Program-made: the position numbers and the translations under genes
Part shown: positions 43,898-51,613 of the stretch, one piece after another
Layout of the letters: each line of letters begins with the position of its first letter
Numbering within the stretch: position 1 is the stretch's first letter
The notes under the pieces: model-generated
What the model was told of the DNA's origin: nothing
Database searches by the model: none
The model's input: the letters and a program-made list of their open reading frames with translations, nothing else
Assembly: GCF_012034175.1 (NCBI RefSeq)
Contig: NZ_JAATEJ010000026.1
Location: forward strand, 62,001-126,000
DNA from: Actinacidiphila epipremni
Lineage (GTDB): Bacteria; Actinomycetota; Actinomycetes; Streptomycetales; Streptomycetaceae
DNA: 64,000 nucleotides
Direction: 5' to 3'

Positions 43898-44329
43898 TCA
43901 GCCGGCGATCTGCTTGCGGGAGTTGTCCCCACCGATCTGGATCTTGCGCGGCTTGGCGCGCTCCGCGATCGGGATGCGCAGCGTCAGGACGCCGGCCTCG
44001 TACTCCGCGCTGATGTGCTCCGTGTCGAGCGTGTCGGAGAGCTGCAGCTGGCGGGAGAAGACGCCGAGCGGGCGCTCGGAGAACTCCAGCTTGGCGTTGT
44101 CGCCCTGCTTGGTGGGCCGGCGCTCGGCCTTGACGGTCAGCATCGTGCGCTCGACGTCGATGTCGATCGCGTCCGGGTCGACGCCCGGGAGATCGAAGGC
44201 CACGACGTACGTGTCGCCGTCGCGGTACGCGTCCATCGGCATCGCGGTGGGACGCGACCACGTACCGGGGCGGAGCAACTGCTCGGCCAGTCGGTCGAGT
44301 TCGCGGAAGGGGTCGGTGCGCATCAGCAT
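43898..44329 (-). CDS. Hsp20/alpha-crystallin small heat shock protein
   Basis: A 143-aa chaperone that holds unfolding proteins. N-terminal LMRTDPFRELDRLAEQLL, alpha-crystallin domain (YVVAFDLPGVDPDAIDIDVERTMLTVKAERRP ... GVLTLRIPIAERAKPRKIQI) and a short Lys-rich tail. Start ATG 44329 after GGAGGTGTTCG. It corresponds to hsp18 of Streptomyces albus, which is repressed by RheA; matching operators lie in the divergent promoter region. Confidence 0.92.
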   Translation of the reverse strand: MLMRTDPFRELDRLAEQLLRPGTWSRPTAMPMDAYRDGDTYVVAFDLPGVDPDAIDIDVERTMLTVKAERRPTKQGDNAKLEFSERPLGVFSRQLQLSDTLDTEHISAEYEAGVLTLRIPIAERAKPRKIQIGGDNSRKQIAG

Positions 44330-44393
44330 GGTCGAACACCTCCGAATCTCTGGTCAGTAGGTGCTGTGCGATTGACCTGACTCCGTTGTAGCA

Positions 44394-44439
44394 TGTCGTC
44401 CAGACGATGACAAGTGAGAGCGTCATCGAATGGATGACA
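44394..44439. promoter_or_regulatory. Two RheA-type operators and the hsp20 promoter
   Basis: TGTCGTC-N5-GATGACA (44394-44412) and CGTCATC-N5-GATGACA (44421-44439) match the published RheA site TGTCATC-N5-GATGACA as I recall it, with the exact 5-bp spacing. On the minus strand TTGTCA-N17-TACAAC forms an hsp20 promoter that overlaps the first operator, so repression is direct. The second operator is placed for the divergent regulator gene. Confidence 0.75.
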
Positions 44440-44472
44440 TCTCGGAGCGAATGAGTGAGGGAGGACGACGCG

Positions 44473-45144
44473 ATGGCGGGTGAGGACGCGACACCGCCGT
44501 ACGGCCCCGTCCGGCCGGACCCGGCCACCTTCCTGGCCGCCGCGGCGGCCCTGCGGGACATCGAGGCGGCGCTGCGGGAGGCCGGCAGCGGCGGCTCCGA
44601 CGCGGGGCAGGGCGTCGGGCGCGAGGAGGCGCTGGCCTCGCTGCTCCTGCTGCGTGAGGTCCGCGAGCAGCTCGCCGGCTGGGAGCCCGGCCTCATCGAG
44701 ACCGCCCGCGCCGCCGGCGCCAGCTGGGCCGACCTCGCCGCACCCCTGGGTGTCGCCAGCCGGCAGGCCGCCGAACGCCGCTACCTGCGGCTGCGCCCCG
44801 GCGACGAGGGCACGACCGGCGAGCAGCGGGTGCGCGCCACCCGCGACAGCCGGGCCGCCGACCGCAGCGTCAGCGCGTGGGCGCGCGACAACGCGGGCGA
44901 ACTGCGGCTGCTCGCCGGGGAGATCGCCGCCCTCACCGACCTGCCGCCCGCCGCCCGGCCCAGCCTCGGCGACCTGCGCGACGCCCTCGCGCACGACGAC
45001 GCCTCCCGCCTCGTCGCCCCGCTCGCCGCGACCGCGCCGCACCTCGCCCCGGCCCACCCGGCGCTCGCCGCCCGCGTCGACACCCTCACCCGCCGCACGG
45101 ACGCGCTGCGTACGAGCACGACGAGCCGCCGCCGTACGTCCTGA
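44473..45144 (+). CDS. HSP18-type heat shock repressor (RheA-like)
   Basis: A 223-aa protein with a central HTH (LIETARAAGASWADLAAPLGVASRQAAERRYLRLRP, about residues 70-105). Divergent from hsp20, with two RheA-type operators between. RheA of S. albus is itself the thermosensor, losing DNA binding on heating. ATG 44473 is preceded by GGGAGGACG. C-terminal half is Ala/Arg-rich and helical. Confidence 0.8.
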   Translation: MAGEDATPPYGPVRPDPATFLAAAAALRDIEAALREAGSGGSDAGQGVGREEALASLLLLREVREQLAGWEPGLIETARAAGASWADLAAPLGVASRQAAERRYLRLRPGDEGTTGEQRVRATRDSRAADRSVSAWARDNAGELRLLAGEIAALTDLPPAARPSLGDLRDALAHDDASRLVAPLAATAPHLAPAHPALAARVDTLTRRTDALRTSTTSRRRTS

Positions 45145-45171
45145 GCCGTACGCCAGGGGGCCCGTCTGCGA

Positions 45172-45230
45172 GCCGGCCCGTCCGCCGGCCCGTACGCCGC
45201 AGGGTCCGCCCGTACGCCGGCCCGTACGCC
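45172..45230. repeat. Short repeats of CCGGCCCGTACGCC at a convergent junction
   Basis: Four imperfect copies (CCGGCCCGTCCG, CCGGCCCGTACGCC, CCGCCCGTACG, CCGGCCCGTACGCC) between the RheA-like gene and the convergent MarR gene. Confidence 0.65.
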
Positions 45231-45280
45231 CCGGGGCGCACGCACCCGTGCGCCTGGCGACGCCCGGGCCCCGCGCCGCC

Positions 45281-45736
45281 CTACCCCGGCTGCCCCTCCC
45301 GGGCCGCTTCGAGGGAGGCCCGCAGCGTCGCCAGCGTCTCGGCCGTACGTGCCAGGTCCGCGGGGGTGACGGCCGAGGTCAGGGCGGTGAGCTCGCGCTC
45401 GATCGTGGGGCGGGCGGTCGCGAGCAGGGCGGCGCCCTCGGGCGTGAGGGTGAGGACGGAGGAGCGGCGGTCCTCGGGGTGCGCGGTGCGCACGCACCAG
45501 CCCGCGGCCACCAGGCGGTCCACCGCCTTGCTGACGGCGCCCACGGTGATCGCGACCTCGTGGGCGATGTCGAGCACCCGGCAGCCCGGGGTCCGGTCGA
45601 TGATCGCCATGAACTCGAACTGGCCGAGGCTCAGGCCGTGTTGCTCGCGCAGCCGGGCGCTCAGCGCGTTGAAGAGCCGGGTCTCGACGCGGACGAGGTC
45701 GTTGAAGACGGCGGTGATGGGGGTGACGGGGGTCAC
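45281..45736 (-). CDS. MarR-family transcriptional regulator
   Basis: A 151-aa winged-helix regulator: HGLSLGQFEFMAIIDRTPGCRVLDIAHEVAITVGAVSKAVDRLVAAGWCVRTAHPEDRRSSVLTLTPEG covers the recognition helix and wing. GTG 45736 follows GGAGGACGT. Divergent from an esterase gene with two palindromes between, the usual layout for MarR proteins that sense a small aromatic or lipophilic compound removed by the neighbour. Confidence 0.9.
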   Translation of the reverse strand: MTPVTPITAVFNDLVRVETRLFNALSARLREQHGLSLGQFEFMAIIDRTPGCRVLDIAHEVAITVGAVSKAVDRLVAAGWCVRTAHPEDRRSSVLTLTPEGAALLATARPTIERELTALTSAVTPADLARTAETLATLRASLEAAREGQPG

Positions 45737-45750
45737 ACGTCCTCCGGTGC

Positions 45751-45819
45751 ATTCCCAGGAATCATCTTCCGGGGAATCTGGTTGGGGCTGGCAGTCGGAT
45801 GGATTCCTGGGAATCCATC
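45751..45819. promoter_or_regulatory. Two MarR operators
   Basis: Site 1 (45751-45762) is ATTCC-CA-GGAAT. Site 2 (45798-45819) has 10-bp perfect arms, GATGGATTCC and its complement, around TG. Both share the ATTCC/GGAAT core; a partial third copy (TTCCGGGGAAT) lies between. They cover the starts of the MarR gene and the esterase gene. Confidence 0.75.
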
Positions 45820-45846
45820 TTCGCACCCGAGCCACGGAGTCCCACC

Positions 45847-46806
45847 ATGACCAGCAAGCCCATGACCAGCAAGCCCGCCACCAGCCCTGCGGCCCCCACC
45901 GCCCCCACCGCCCCCGCCGCCAGCCCCGCCCCCGAGACCCCGCACCCCACCCCCGACGACCAGCGCCGCGCCTTCGCCGAGGCCGTCGGCCGCCCCGCCC
46001 CCGCGGGCGTCACCACCCGCCGCACCCACCTCGGCGGCCGTCCCGCCCTGGAGCTCACCCCCGAGGGCGCAAGCGAGACCGCCCGGCTGCTCTACCTCCA
46101 CGGCGGCGGCTACGTCATCGGCTCCCCCGACACCCACGCCGGCATCGTCGGCGAACTCGCCCGCCGGGCCGGCCTGCGCGCGCTCTCGCTCGACTACCGG
46201 CTCGCCCCCGAGCACCCCTTCCCCGCCGCCGTCGACGACGGCCTCGCCGCCTACCGCGCCCTCCTCGACGCCGGTACGGACCCCGCGCGGCTCGTGCTGG
46301 CCGGCGACTCCGCCGGCGCCGGCCTCGCCGTCGCCACCCTGCTCGCCGCCCGCGCGGCCGGGCTCCCGCAGCCGGCCGCCGCCGCGCTCTTCTCGCCCTT
46401 CACCGACCTCACCCTCAGCGGCGAGAGCATCCGCACCAAGGAGGCCGTCGACCCCATCTTCACCGCCGACGCCCTGCGCGCATACGCCGACCTCTACGCC
46501 GGCGCCGGCGACCGCGCCCACCCCCTGGCCAGCCCGCTGTTCGCCGACCTCACGGGCCTTCCCCCGCTGCTCGTCCAGGTCGGCACCCACGAGGTCCTCC
46601 TCGACGACGCCACCCGCCTCGCCGCCCGCGCCTCCGCCGCCGACATCGACGTCACCCTCGACGTCCACGCCGGCCTCTCCCACGTCTTCCAGAACCGCTA
46701 CGACACCCTCCCCGAAGCCGCCGCCGCCCTCACCGCCGCGGCCCGCTTCCTCACCGCCCACCTCCGCACCGCCCACCTCCGCACCGCCCACCTCCGCACC
46801 GCCTGA
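45847..46806 (+). CDS. Alpha/beta-hydrolase, hormone-sensitive-lipase-type esterase
   Basis: A 319-aa carboxylesterase with oxyanion motif YLHGGGYVIGS, nucleophile elbow GDSAGAG, and late Asp (VGTHEVLLDDATRL) and His (AGLSHVF) of the catalytic triad. N-terminal 50 residues are Pro/Thr/Ala-rich. The C-terminus contains three tandem HLRTA units from a 15-bp repeat at about 46757-46803, probably recent slippage. ATG 45847. Likely controlled by the divergent MarR protein. Confidence 0.88.
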   Translation: MTSKPMTSKPATSPAAPTAPTAPAASPAPETPHPTPDDQRRAFAEAVGRPAPAGVTTRRTHLGGRPALELTPEGASETARLLYLHGGGYVIGSPDTHAGIVGELARRAGLRALSLDYRLAPEHPFPAAVDDGLAAYRALLDAGTDPARLVLAGDSAGAGLAVATLLAARAAGLPQPAAAALFSPFTDLTLSGESIRTKEAVDPIFTADALRAYADLYAGAGDRAHPLASPLFADLTGLPPLLVQVGTHEVLLDDATRLAARASAADIDVTLDVHAGLSHVFQNRYDTLPEAAAALTAAARFLTAHLRTAHLRTAHLRTA

Positions 46807-46898
46807 CCCCGGAGCTGGCCGGAAAGGGGGTTCTGATCACACGAACCCGCCCGTAAGGTGAAAGGTGAGAAACCGTCAGAAGTCCGGGGGGGCACACG

Positions 46899-47225
46899 AT
46901 GGGTTCACCGAACACCGATATCCACGCGCCGAAGGTCAAGCAGGCCGGCGACGATCTTTCCGCGGCGGCGCGCACCGCCCGCAAACAGGTGCAGCACTCG
47001 CTCGACAGCAGCGACACCGTCAACGCCGGCCACGCGGGCGGCGGTTGGAGCAGCGCCAAGGAGCTCGCGGACTGCGCGCACGCCTGGGAGAACCATGTCA
47101 TCGACCTGGTCGGCGAGATGGAGACCCTGGGCGAGGACCTGCGCAACAGCTCCATCGACTACTTCACCGAGGACTACTTCGTCGAGGGCCTGCTGCTCGG
47201 CCTCGGCGACATCGGCGGTGAGTGA
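46899..47225 (+). CDS. WXG100-like small helical protein
   Basis: A 108-aa protein of two predicted helices joined by a GHAGGGWSSAKELADC turn near residues 44-59, like ESX/WXG100 proteins where W-x-G forms the hairpin turn (here WSS). These act as secretion partners or chaperones for type VII substrates. Start ATG 46899 with a G-rich site; its stop overlaps the GTG of the amidase gene (GTGA). Confidence 0.7.
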   Translation: MGSPNTDIHAPKVKQAGDDLSAAARTARKQVQHSLDSSDTVNAGHAGGGWSSAKELADCAHAWENHVIDLVGEMETLGEDLRNSSIDYFTEDYFVEGLLLGLGDIGGE

Positions 47226-48466
47226 ACGTGGTGACGTACGCGGGGCTGCGGGACGCCCGCCCCGAGCAGTGGAAGGAAGCCGCCGACGACTTCGCGGCGC
47301 TCGCGACGTACGTCAACCAGGCGTCCGTCGACCTGCGCGGCGACACCGGCGCGAAGGTCGACGAGCACTGGGCCGACGACACCGGCAAGCAGGCCTCGGC
47401 GCGGCTGTACGCGCTCGCCGGCAAGCTCGACTCGGCGTACGACCTGCTCTACGCCGTGAAGATGGTGCTCGAAGGCATGCACACCACCGTCCAGACCGCC
47501 CAGAGCACCTTGAACGAAGCGCTCCACCTCGCGAGCGAATACGGCATCGACCTCGACGACCAGGGCCGGCCGACCGGCCAGGAGACCCAATACCAGGTCG
47601 TCGCCGAGATCGCCGCCCTCCACAGCCAGGCCCTGCGCCAGGCCACCGACGCCGACAACGCCGCCCGCGCGGAACTGGCGAAGCTGCGCGCCGCGGTCGG
47701 CGTCACCGACCCCGGCAAGGCGCTCACCCTCCAGGGCGAGGCGTCGCACATCGAGATGAACGCCTTCGCCGGCATGATCCCCGCCGGCCAGGACCCGGCC
47801 ACCGTCGCCCTGTGGTGGAGCGGCCTGACGCCGCAGGAGCAGCACGATTTGATGCTCGCCGAGCCGGTGCAGCTCACGAAGCTGGACGGGATCCCGGAGA
47901 GCGCGAAGGCGCAGATGCGCGGCACGGACGGGAAGTTCGACCGGACGAAGATGGTCGACTACGCCCTGCAGAACTGGAACACCAAGGACCCCACCCACTT
48001 CGACAACAACTGCACCAACTTCGTGTCGGAGGCGCTCCTGCACGCCGGGATGCAGCGCAAGATGGGCTTCTGGTCGGGGGTGAAGGGCGGCGACGACTGG
48101 GGCAAGGAGTCCGGCACCGGCTGGGACCTGCTCGACACGCACCTCTACTTCTCCGACAGCTGGGCCGGCGCGGAGGCGCAGCAGAACTTCATGCTCAAGC
48201 ACGGCGGGGAGGAGGTGCCGCGCAGCCAGGCGCGGCCCGGCGACATCATCTACTACGAGCAGCAGGCCGCCGGCTCCTCGAACGACCCCGGGCAGACCCA
48301 CCACGCCGCCATCGTGACGGCCGTCATGCCGGACGGCGAGATCAAGTACACGCAGCACACCGACTCGTACCAGAACGTCAGCCTGCAGGGGCGGCTGCCG
48401 CACGAGACGGAGGCGGAGGGGCAGCAGAACGTCCGTATCGTCCGCCCCCACCCCGACTGGTACTGA
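47222..48466 (+). CDS. Amidase-domain protein, probable type VII secretion effector
   Basis: A 414-aa protein. Residues about 1-170 are long helices resembling WXG/LXG-type targeting domains (WADDTGKQASARLYALAGKLDSAYDLLYAVKMVLEGM). Residues about 240-414 form an Amidase_6-like cysteine domain: KMVDYALQNWNTKDPTHFDNNCTNFVSEALLHAGM holds the catalytic Cys, and GQTHHAAIVTAVMPDGEIKYTQHT the His. Such domains hydrolyse amide bonds, possibly in peptidoglycan. No signal peptide, consistent with type VII export. Translationally coupled to the WXG-like partner. Confidence 0.75.
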   Translation: MNVVTYAGLRDARPEQWKEAADDFAALATYVNQASVDLRGDTGAKVDEHWADDTGKQASARLYALAGKLDSAYDLLYAVKMVLEGMHTTVQTAQSTLNEALHLASEYGIDLDDQGRPTGQETQYQVVAEIAALHSQALRQATDADNAARAELAKLRAAVGVTDPGKALTLQGEASHIEMNAFAGMIPAGQDPATVALWWSGLTPQEQHDLMLAEPVQLTKLDGIPESAKAQMRGTDGKFDRTKMVDYALQNWNTKDPTHFDNNCTNFVSEALLHAGMQRKMGFWSGVKGGDDWGKESGTGWDLLDTHLYFSDSWAGAEAQQNFMLKHGGEEVPRSQARPGDIIYYEQQAAGSSNDPGQTHHAAIVTAVMPDGEIKYTQHTDSYQNVSLQGRLPHETEAEGQQNVRIVRPHPDWY

Positions 48467-48524
48467 GCGGGGAGCAGGACGAGCCCGCCGAACGACCGCC
48501 GCTCACGACGTAAGGCCAGAACGC

Positions 48525-49007
48525 ATGGACGAGACGGCTCTCCGCCGTACCGAGAACGACAGCCCCGCCGTACTCCCCTCCCGCGCCTGGCGCCGGGCCG
48601 CGCTGGGGGTTCCGCTGCTCGCGGTGGCGGCCTGCGTGTTCTTCGCCCTGTGCATCCCGGTGTCGGACGGGCGGACGGACCGTATGTCCACGGAGTGCCG
48701 CTGGCTTCCGCTGTCGTGGGACTACTGGCTGTTCGGTTACGGCGGGCTCGCCGCGGCGGTCGGCGCGGTCGCGCTGCACATCGGGCTGCGGCGGTACGCG
48801 CGGGCCCGCGGCTGGCTGCACCCGACGTGGCAGCGGGGCCTCGCGGACTCCTTCGCCGTCCTGGGCTGGCTGGCCGTGCTGCTCACGGCGGTGGCGGCGG
48901 TCCTCACCACCTCCGAGCAGTCCGACTACGCCGCCCACCACGACGAGCCCGTCTGCGAGGGCATGGCCTTCCCGGGCGCTGTCCCCGGAGCCGCCCCCGG
49001 CCGGTAG
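48525..49007 (+). CDS. Membrane protein downstream of the amidase effector gene
   Basis: A 160-aa protein with three membrane segments (ALGVPLLAVAACVFFALCIPV; YWLFGYGGLAAAVGAVALHIGL; SFAVLGWLAVLLTAVAAVLT). Cysteines at CRWLP and PVCEG could pair outside the membrane. No recognised family. Position 58 bp after the amidase gene makes it a candidate immunity protein, which is inference only. Confidence 0.7.
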   Translation: MDETALRRTENDSPAVLPSRAWRRAALGVPLLAVAACVFFALCIPVSDGRTDRMSTECRWLPLSWDYWLFGYGGLAAAVGAVALHIGLRRYARARGWLHPTWQRGLADSFAVLGWLAVLLTAVAAVLTTSEQSDYAAHHDEPVCEGMAFPGAVPGAAPGR

Positions 49008-49025
49008 GCGGCCCGCGGCTCCGGC

Positions 49026-49065
49026 GGCAGCGTCAGTGCGGCAGCGTCAGTCGGGCAGCGTCAGT
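49026..49065. repeat. Three 14-bp units GGCAGCGTCAGT
   Basis: Copies at 49026, 49040 and 49054; the third contains the stop codon of the Cys-rich gene on the minus strand. Convergent junction. Confidence 0.8.
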
Positions 49066-49228
49066 GGGTGCAGCCGCTGCACTGGCAGGGGCCGCCGGAC
49101 TGGCAGCCGCATCCGCAGCCGGAGCCGCAGCCGCACGCGGCGACCAGGGGGAGTGGGGGACGCAGCGGGTCCGCGGCGTCGAAGGCGGGCTCGTCGCGTA
49201 CGGGTGTGGGCGTGGGGGTCTCCGGCAT
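49061..49228 (-). CDS. Cysteine-rich 55-aa mini-protein, metallothionein-like
   Basis: Starts at ATG 49228 after GAGGAGGG. The first 30 residues are Pro/Thr/Asp-rich (MPETPTPTPVRDEPAFDAAD); the last 25 contain eight cysteines in CxC and CxxC/CxxxC spacing (ACGCGSGCGCGCQSGG then PCQCSGCTH) and a final His. The pattern fits a metal-binding peptide such as a metallothionein; no family recognised. It could bind zinc, copper or cadmium. Convergent with the membrane protein gene. Confidence 0.7.
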   Translation of the reverse strand: MPETPTPTPVRDEPAFDAADPLRPPLPLVAACGCGSGCGCGCQSGGPCQCSGCTH

Positions 49229-49365
49229 CAGTGCACCCTCCTCAGGCTTGCCTGCCCACCAGTGAACGCCCCCGCCTCGCTGCGCATCAAGGGCGCACAA
49301 GGGCGTGCCGCCCACCGGCGCACCACCCGCACGCCCCCCACCACCCCGTACGCCCCCGGGCGGGG

Positions 49366-50046
49366 TTACGCCGTCTCGACGTCCGTCGGGAGCGGGGAGA
49401 GCTCGTCGACGTGCTCGCCGGTCACCAGGTAGACCACGCGCTTGGCCACCGACACCGCGTGGTCGGCGAACCGCTCGTAGTAGCGGCCGACGAGGGTGAC
49501 GTCGACGGCCGTCTCGATGCCGTGCCGCCAGCGGTCGTCGAGCAGGTGCTGGAAGAGCGTGCGGTGCAGCTCGTCCATGCGGTCGTCGTCCGCTTCGAGC
49601 TGGAGCGCGTCGTCGATGTCCTTGGTGATGATGACCTCGGCGGCCTTGGCCATCAGCCGCTGCGCGAGCTGGCCCATCTCCAGGATGGTGCTGTGCAGGT
49701 CGCCGGGGACGGCCGAGGCGGGGAAGCGCAGCCGGGCGAGCTTGGCGACATGCCGGGCGAGGTCGCCGGAGCGCTCCAGGTCCGCGCTCATGCGCAGGCT
49801 CGTGACGACGATCCGCAGGTCGGTGGCGACCGGCTGCTGCCGGGCCAGCAGGGTGATCGCCCGGGTCTCCAGCTCCCGCTGGAGGTCGTCCACCTTCTCG
49901 TCGGCCGCTATGACGCTCTCGGCGACGTTGAGGTCCGCGTCGAGCAGCGCGGTCGTGGCGCGCCCGATCGCGGAGCCGACGAGCCGGGCCATCTCGACGA
50001 GTCCGTCACCGATGGAGTCGAGCTCCTCGTGGTATGCGTCCCGCAT
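49366..50046 (-). CDS. phoU: Phosphate signalling protein
   Basis: A 226-aa all-helical PhoU with two repeated PhoU domains (EELDSIGDGLVEMARLVGSAIGRATTALLDAD and LGQLAQRLMAKAAEVIITKDI-like), containing acidic metal-binding E/D positions (RELETRAITLLARQQPVATDLR). It restrains PhoR signalling when phosphate is plentiful. ATG 50046. Divergent from phoR-phoP across a PHO box. Confidence 0.95.
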   Translation of the reverse strand: MRDAYHEELDSIGDGLVEMARLVGSAIGRATTALLDADLNVAESVIAADEKVDDLQRELETRAITLLARQQPVATDLRIVVTSLRMSADLERSGDLARHVAKLARLRFPASAVPGDLHSTILEMGQLAQRLMAKAAEVIITKDIDDALQLEADDDRMDELHRTLFQHLLDDRWRHGIETAVDVTLVGRYYERFADHAVSVAKRVVYLVTGEHVDELSPLPTDVETA

Positions 50047-50193
50047 CGCGCGTTCCTTCCGTTCCTTCGGGGCCGCTGGGGCCCCGGGGGCAAATCCCTT
50101 TGGGTAAATTTGTGATGTTATGCACACAGGCCCGCACAGAGCCGTCGCCTCTACGCTGCCACGCTCGTGCCCATCGGCGTACCGGCCGCGCAC

Positions 50194-50226
50194 CCGGAGT
50201 GAATCACCCCCTACGTGGAGGTGAAC
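50194..50226. promoter_or_regulatory. PHO box between phoU and phoRP
   Basis: On the minus strand three consecutive 11-bp units: GTTCACCTCCA, CGTAGGGGGTG and ATTCACTCCGG. Units one and three fit the Streptomyces PhoP direct-repeat unit (GTTCACC-like), and the middle is degenerate as often seen. A bidirectional control region is expected here. Confidence 0.7.
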
Positions 50227-50299
50227 TCTTGGCAACGGGCGACCGAGAGCTCTTCCTCGGGGGTGTGGAGCGCTTGCGCGGTCCACCTAACCTGGAGCC

Positions 50300-51613
50300 A
50301 TGGACGTGAACGCGGCAGTCGCCGCAGCCAGTGCGATCGCCGGTCTGCTGACCGGCGCGATCGCCGTGCTCGCGTTCCGCTGGAGCGAGCGGGAACAGGC
50401 CCGCCCCACCCGTACCGCGCTGCACACGGAGGCCGTGCTTCCGCCCGGCGTGGACACGGTGCTGTCCGTGCTGCGCTCCTCGGCCGTCGTCCTGGACGAG
50501 GGCGACACCGTGGTCAAGGCCAGCTCGGCGGCGTACGCCCTCGGGCTGGTGCGCGGCGGCCGGCTGGCCGTCGACCAGATGCTGCAGATGGCGCGCGAGA
50601 CGCGCCGCGACGGCGAGATACGCCAGGTGGAACTCGACCTCCCGCGCCGCGGTGCGGGCCGGGGGGAGGGCCTCGCGGTCTCCGCCCGGGTGGCACCGCT
50701 GGGCTCGCGCCTGGTGCTGCTGCTGGTCGAGGACCTCACCGAGGCCCGGCGGATCGAGGCGGTCCGGCGGGACTTCGTGGCCAACGTCAGCCATGAGCTC
50801 AAGACCCCGGTCGGGGCGCTCTCGCTGCTGTCGGAGGCCGTGATGGACGCCTCGGACGACCCCGAGGCGGTGCTCCGCTTCGCCGGCCGTATGCAGGTCG
50901 AGGCCACCCGGCTGACCAGCCTGGTCCAGGAGATCATCGACCTCTCCCGGGTCCAGGACGACAACCTGCTGGACGACGCGGAACCCGTGGCCGTCGACGA
51001 CCTGGTCGCCGAGGCCGTGGACCGCTGCCGCCACCAGGCCAACACCAAGCAGATCACCATGGCCACCGGAACCACCCCCGACCTGTTCATCTGGGGCAAC
51101 CGGGGCCAGCTCGCGGCAGCGCTCGGCAACCTCGTCGAGAACGCCGTCAACTACAGCCCGGCCCGTACCCGGGTCGGCATCGCAGGCCGCCGCATCCCTG
51201 CTGGGGGTACCTCCCGTGCCGCAGGCTACGGGGGAGGCGGCGATCTCATCGAGATCTCCGTCACCGACCAGGGCATCGGCATCTCCGAGAAGGACCGCGA
51301 ACGGGTCTTCGAGCGCTTCTACCGGGTCGACCCGGCGCGCTCGCGGGCCACCGGCGGCACCGGGCTCGGTTTGTCCATCGTCAAACACGTCGCCGCCACC
51401 CACGGCGGCGAGGTCACCGTGTGGAGCGTCGAAGGCCAGGGCTCCACCTTCACACTGCGGCTTCCCGAGGCCGGGATCGCCCGCGACCGAGCGCTCCCGC
51501 CCGGCACCGACCTGGATGCCGAGGCGGACGCAGAGCCGGCCGACGAGCCGTCGGACGAACAGCTCTTCCAGACCCTCCCCGAACACATCCCCGCCCCGGA
51601 GGTCCTTCCGTGA
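50300..51613 (+). CDS. phoR: Phosphate-sensing histidine kinase (PhoR/SenX3)
   Basis: A 437-aa membrane kinase: one N-terminal membrane segment (AAVAAASAIAGLLTGAIAVLAF), a PAS-like region (VDTVLSVLRSSAVVLDEGD), phospho-acceptor H165 in NVSHELKTPVG, N-box NLVENAVNYSP (278-288), G1 VTDQGIGIS, F-box RVFERFYRVD and G2 GGTGLGLSIVKH. An extra RRIPAGGTSRAAGYGGGG segment (about 297-314) between N-box and G1 comes from an inserted palindromic element. It phosphorylates PhoP at low phosphate. Its stop overlaps the phoP GTG. Confidence 0.93.
   Translation: MDVNAAVAAASAIAGLLTGAIAVLAFRWSEREQARPTRTALHTEAVLPPGVDTVLSVLRSSAVVLDEGDTVVKASSAAYALGLVRGGRLAVDQMLQMARETRRDGEIRQVELDLPRRGAGRGEGLAVSARVAPLGSRLVLLLVEDLTEARRIEAVRRDFVANVSHELKTPVGALSLLSEAVMDASDDPEAVLRFAGRMQVEATRLTSLVQEIIDLSRVQDDNLLDDAEPVAVDDLVAEAVDRCRHQANTKQITMATGTTPDLFIWGNRGQLAAALGNLVENAVNYSPARTRVGIAGRRIPAGGTSRAAGYGGGGDLIEISVTDQGIGISEKDRERVFERFYRVDPARSRATGGTGLGLSIVKHVAATHGGEVTVWSVEGQGSTFTLRLPEAGIARDRALPPGTDLDAEADAEPADEPSDEQLFQTLPEHIPAPEVLP
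51198..51237. repeat. REP-like palindromic element inside phoR
   Basis: CTGCTGGGGGTACCTCCCGT followed after GCCGCAGGCT by ACGGGGGAGG; arms CCTCCCGT and ACGGGGGAGG pair. It resembles the GGGGGTACCTCCC/GGGGGAGG hairpin elements common between Streptomyces genes, but here it is in frame inside a coding sequence. Confidence 0.7.

Noticed and set aside
50047..50299. N-terminal extension of phoU to 50286
   Set aside because: The extension has no PhoU resemblance and crosses the PHO box; ATG 50046 gives the normal family start.
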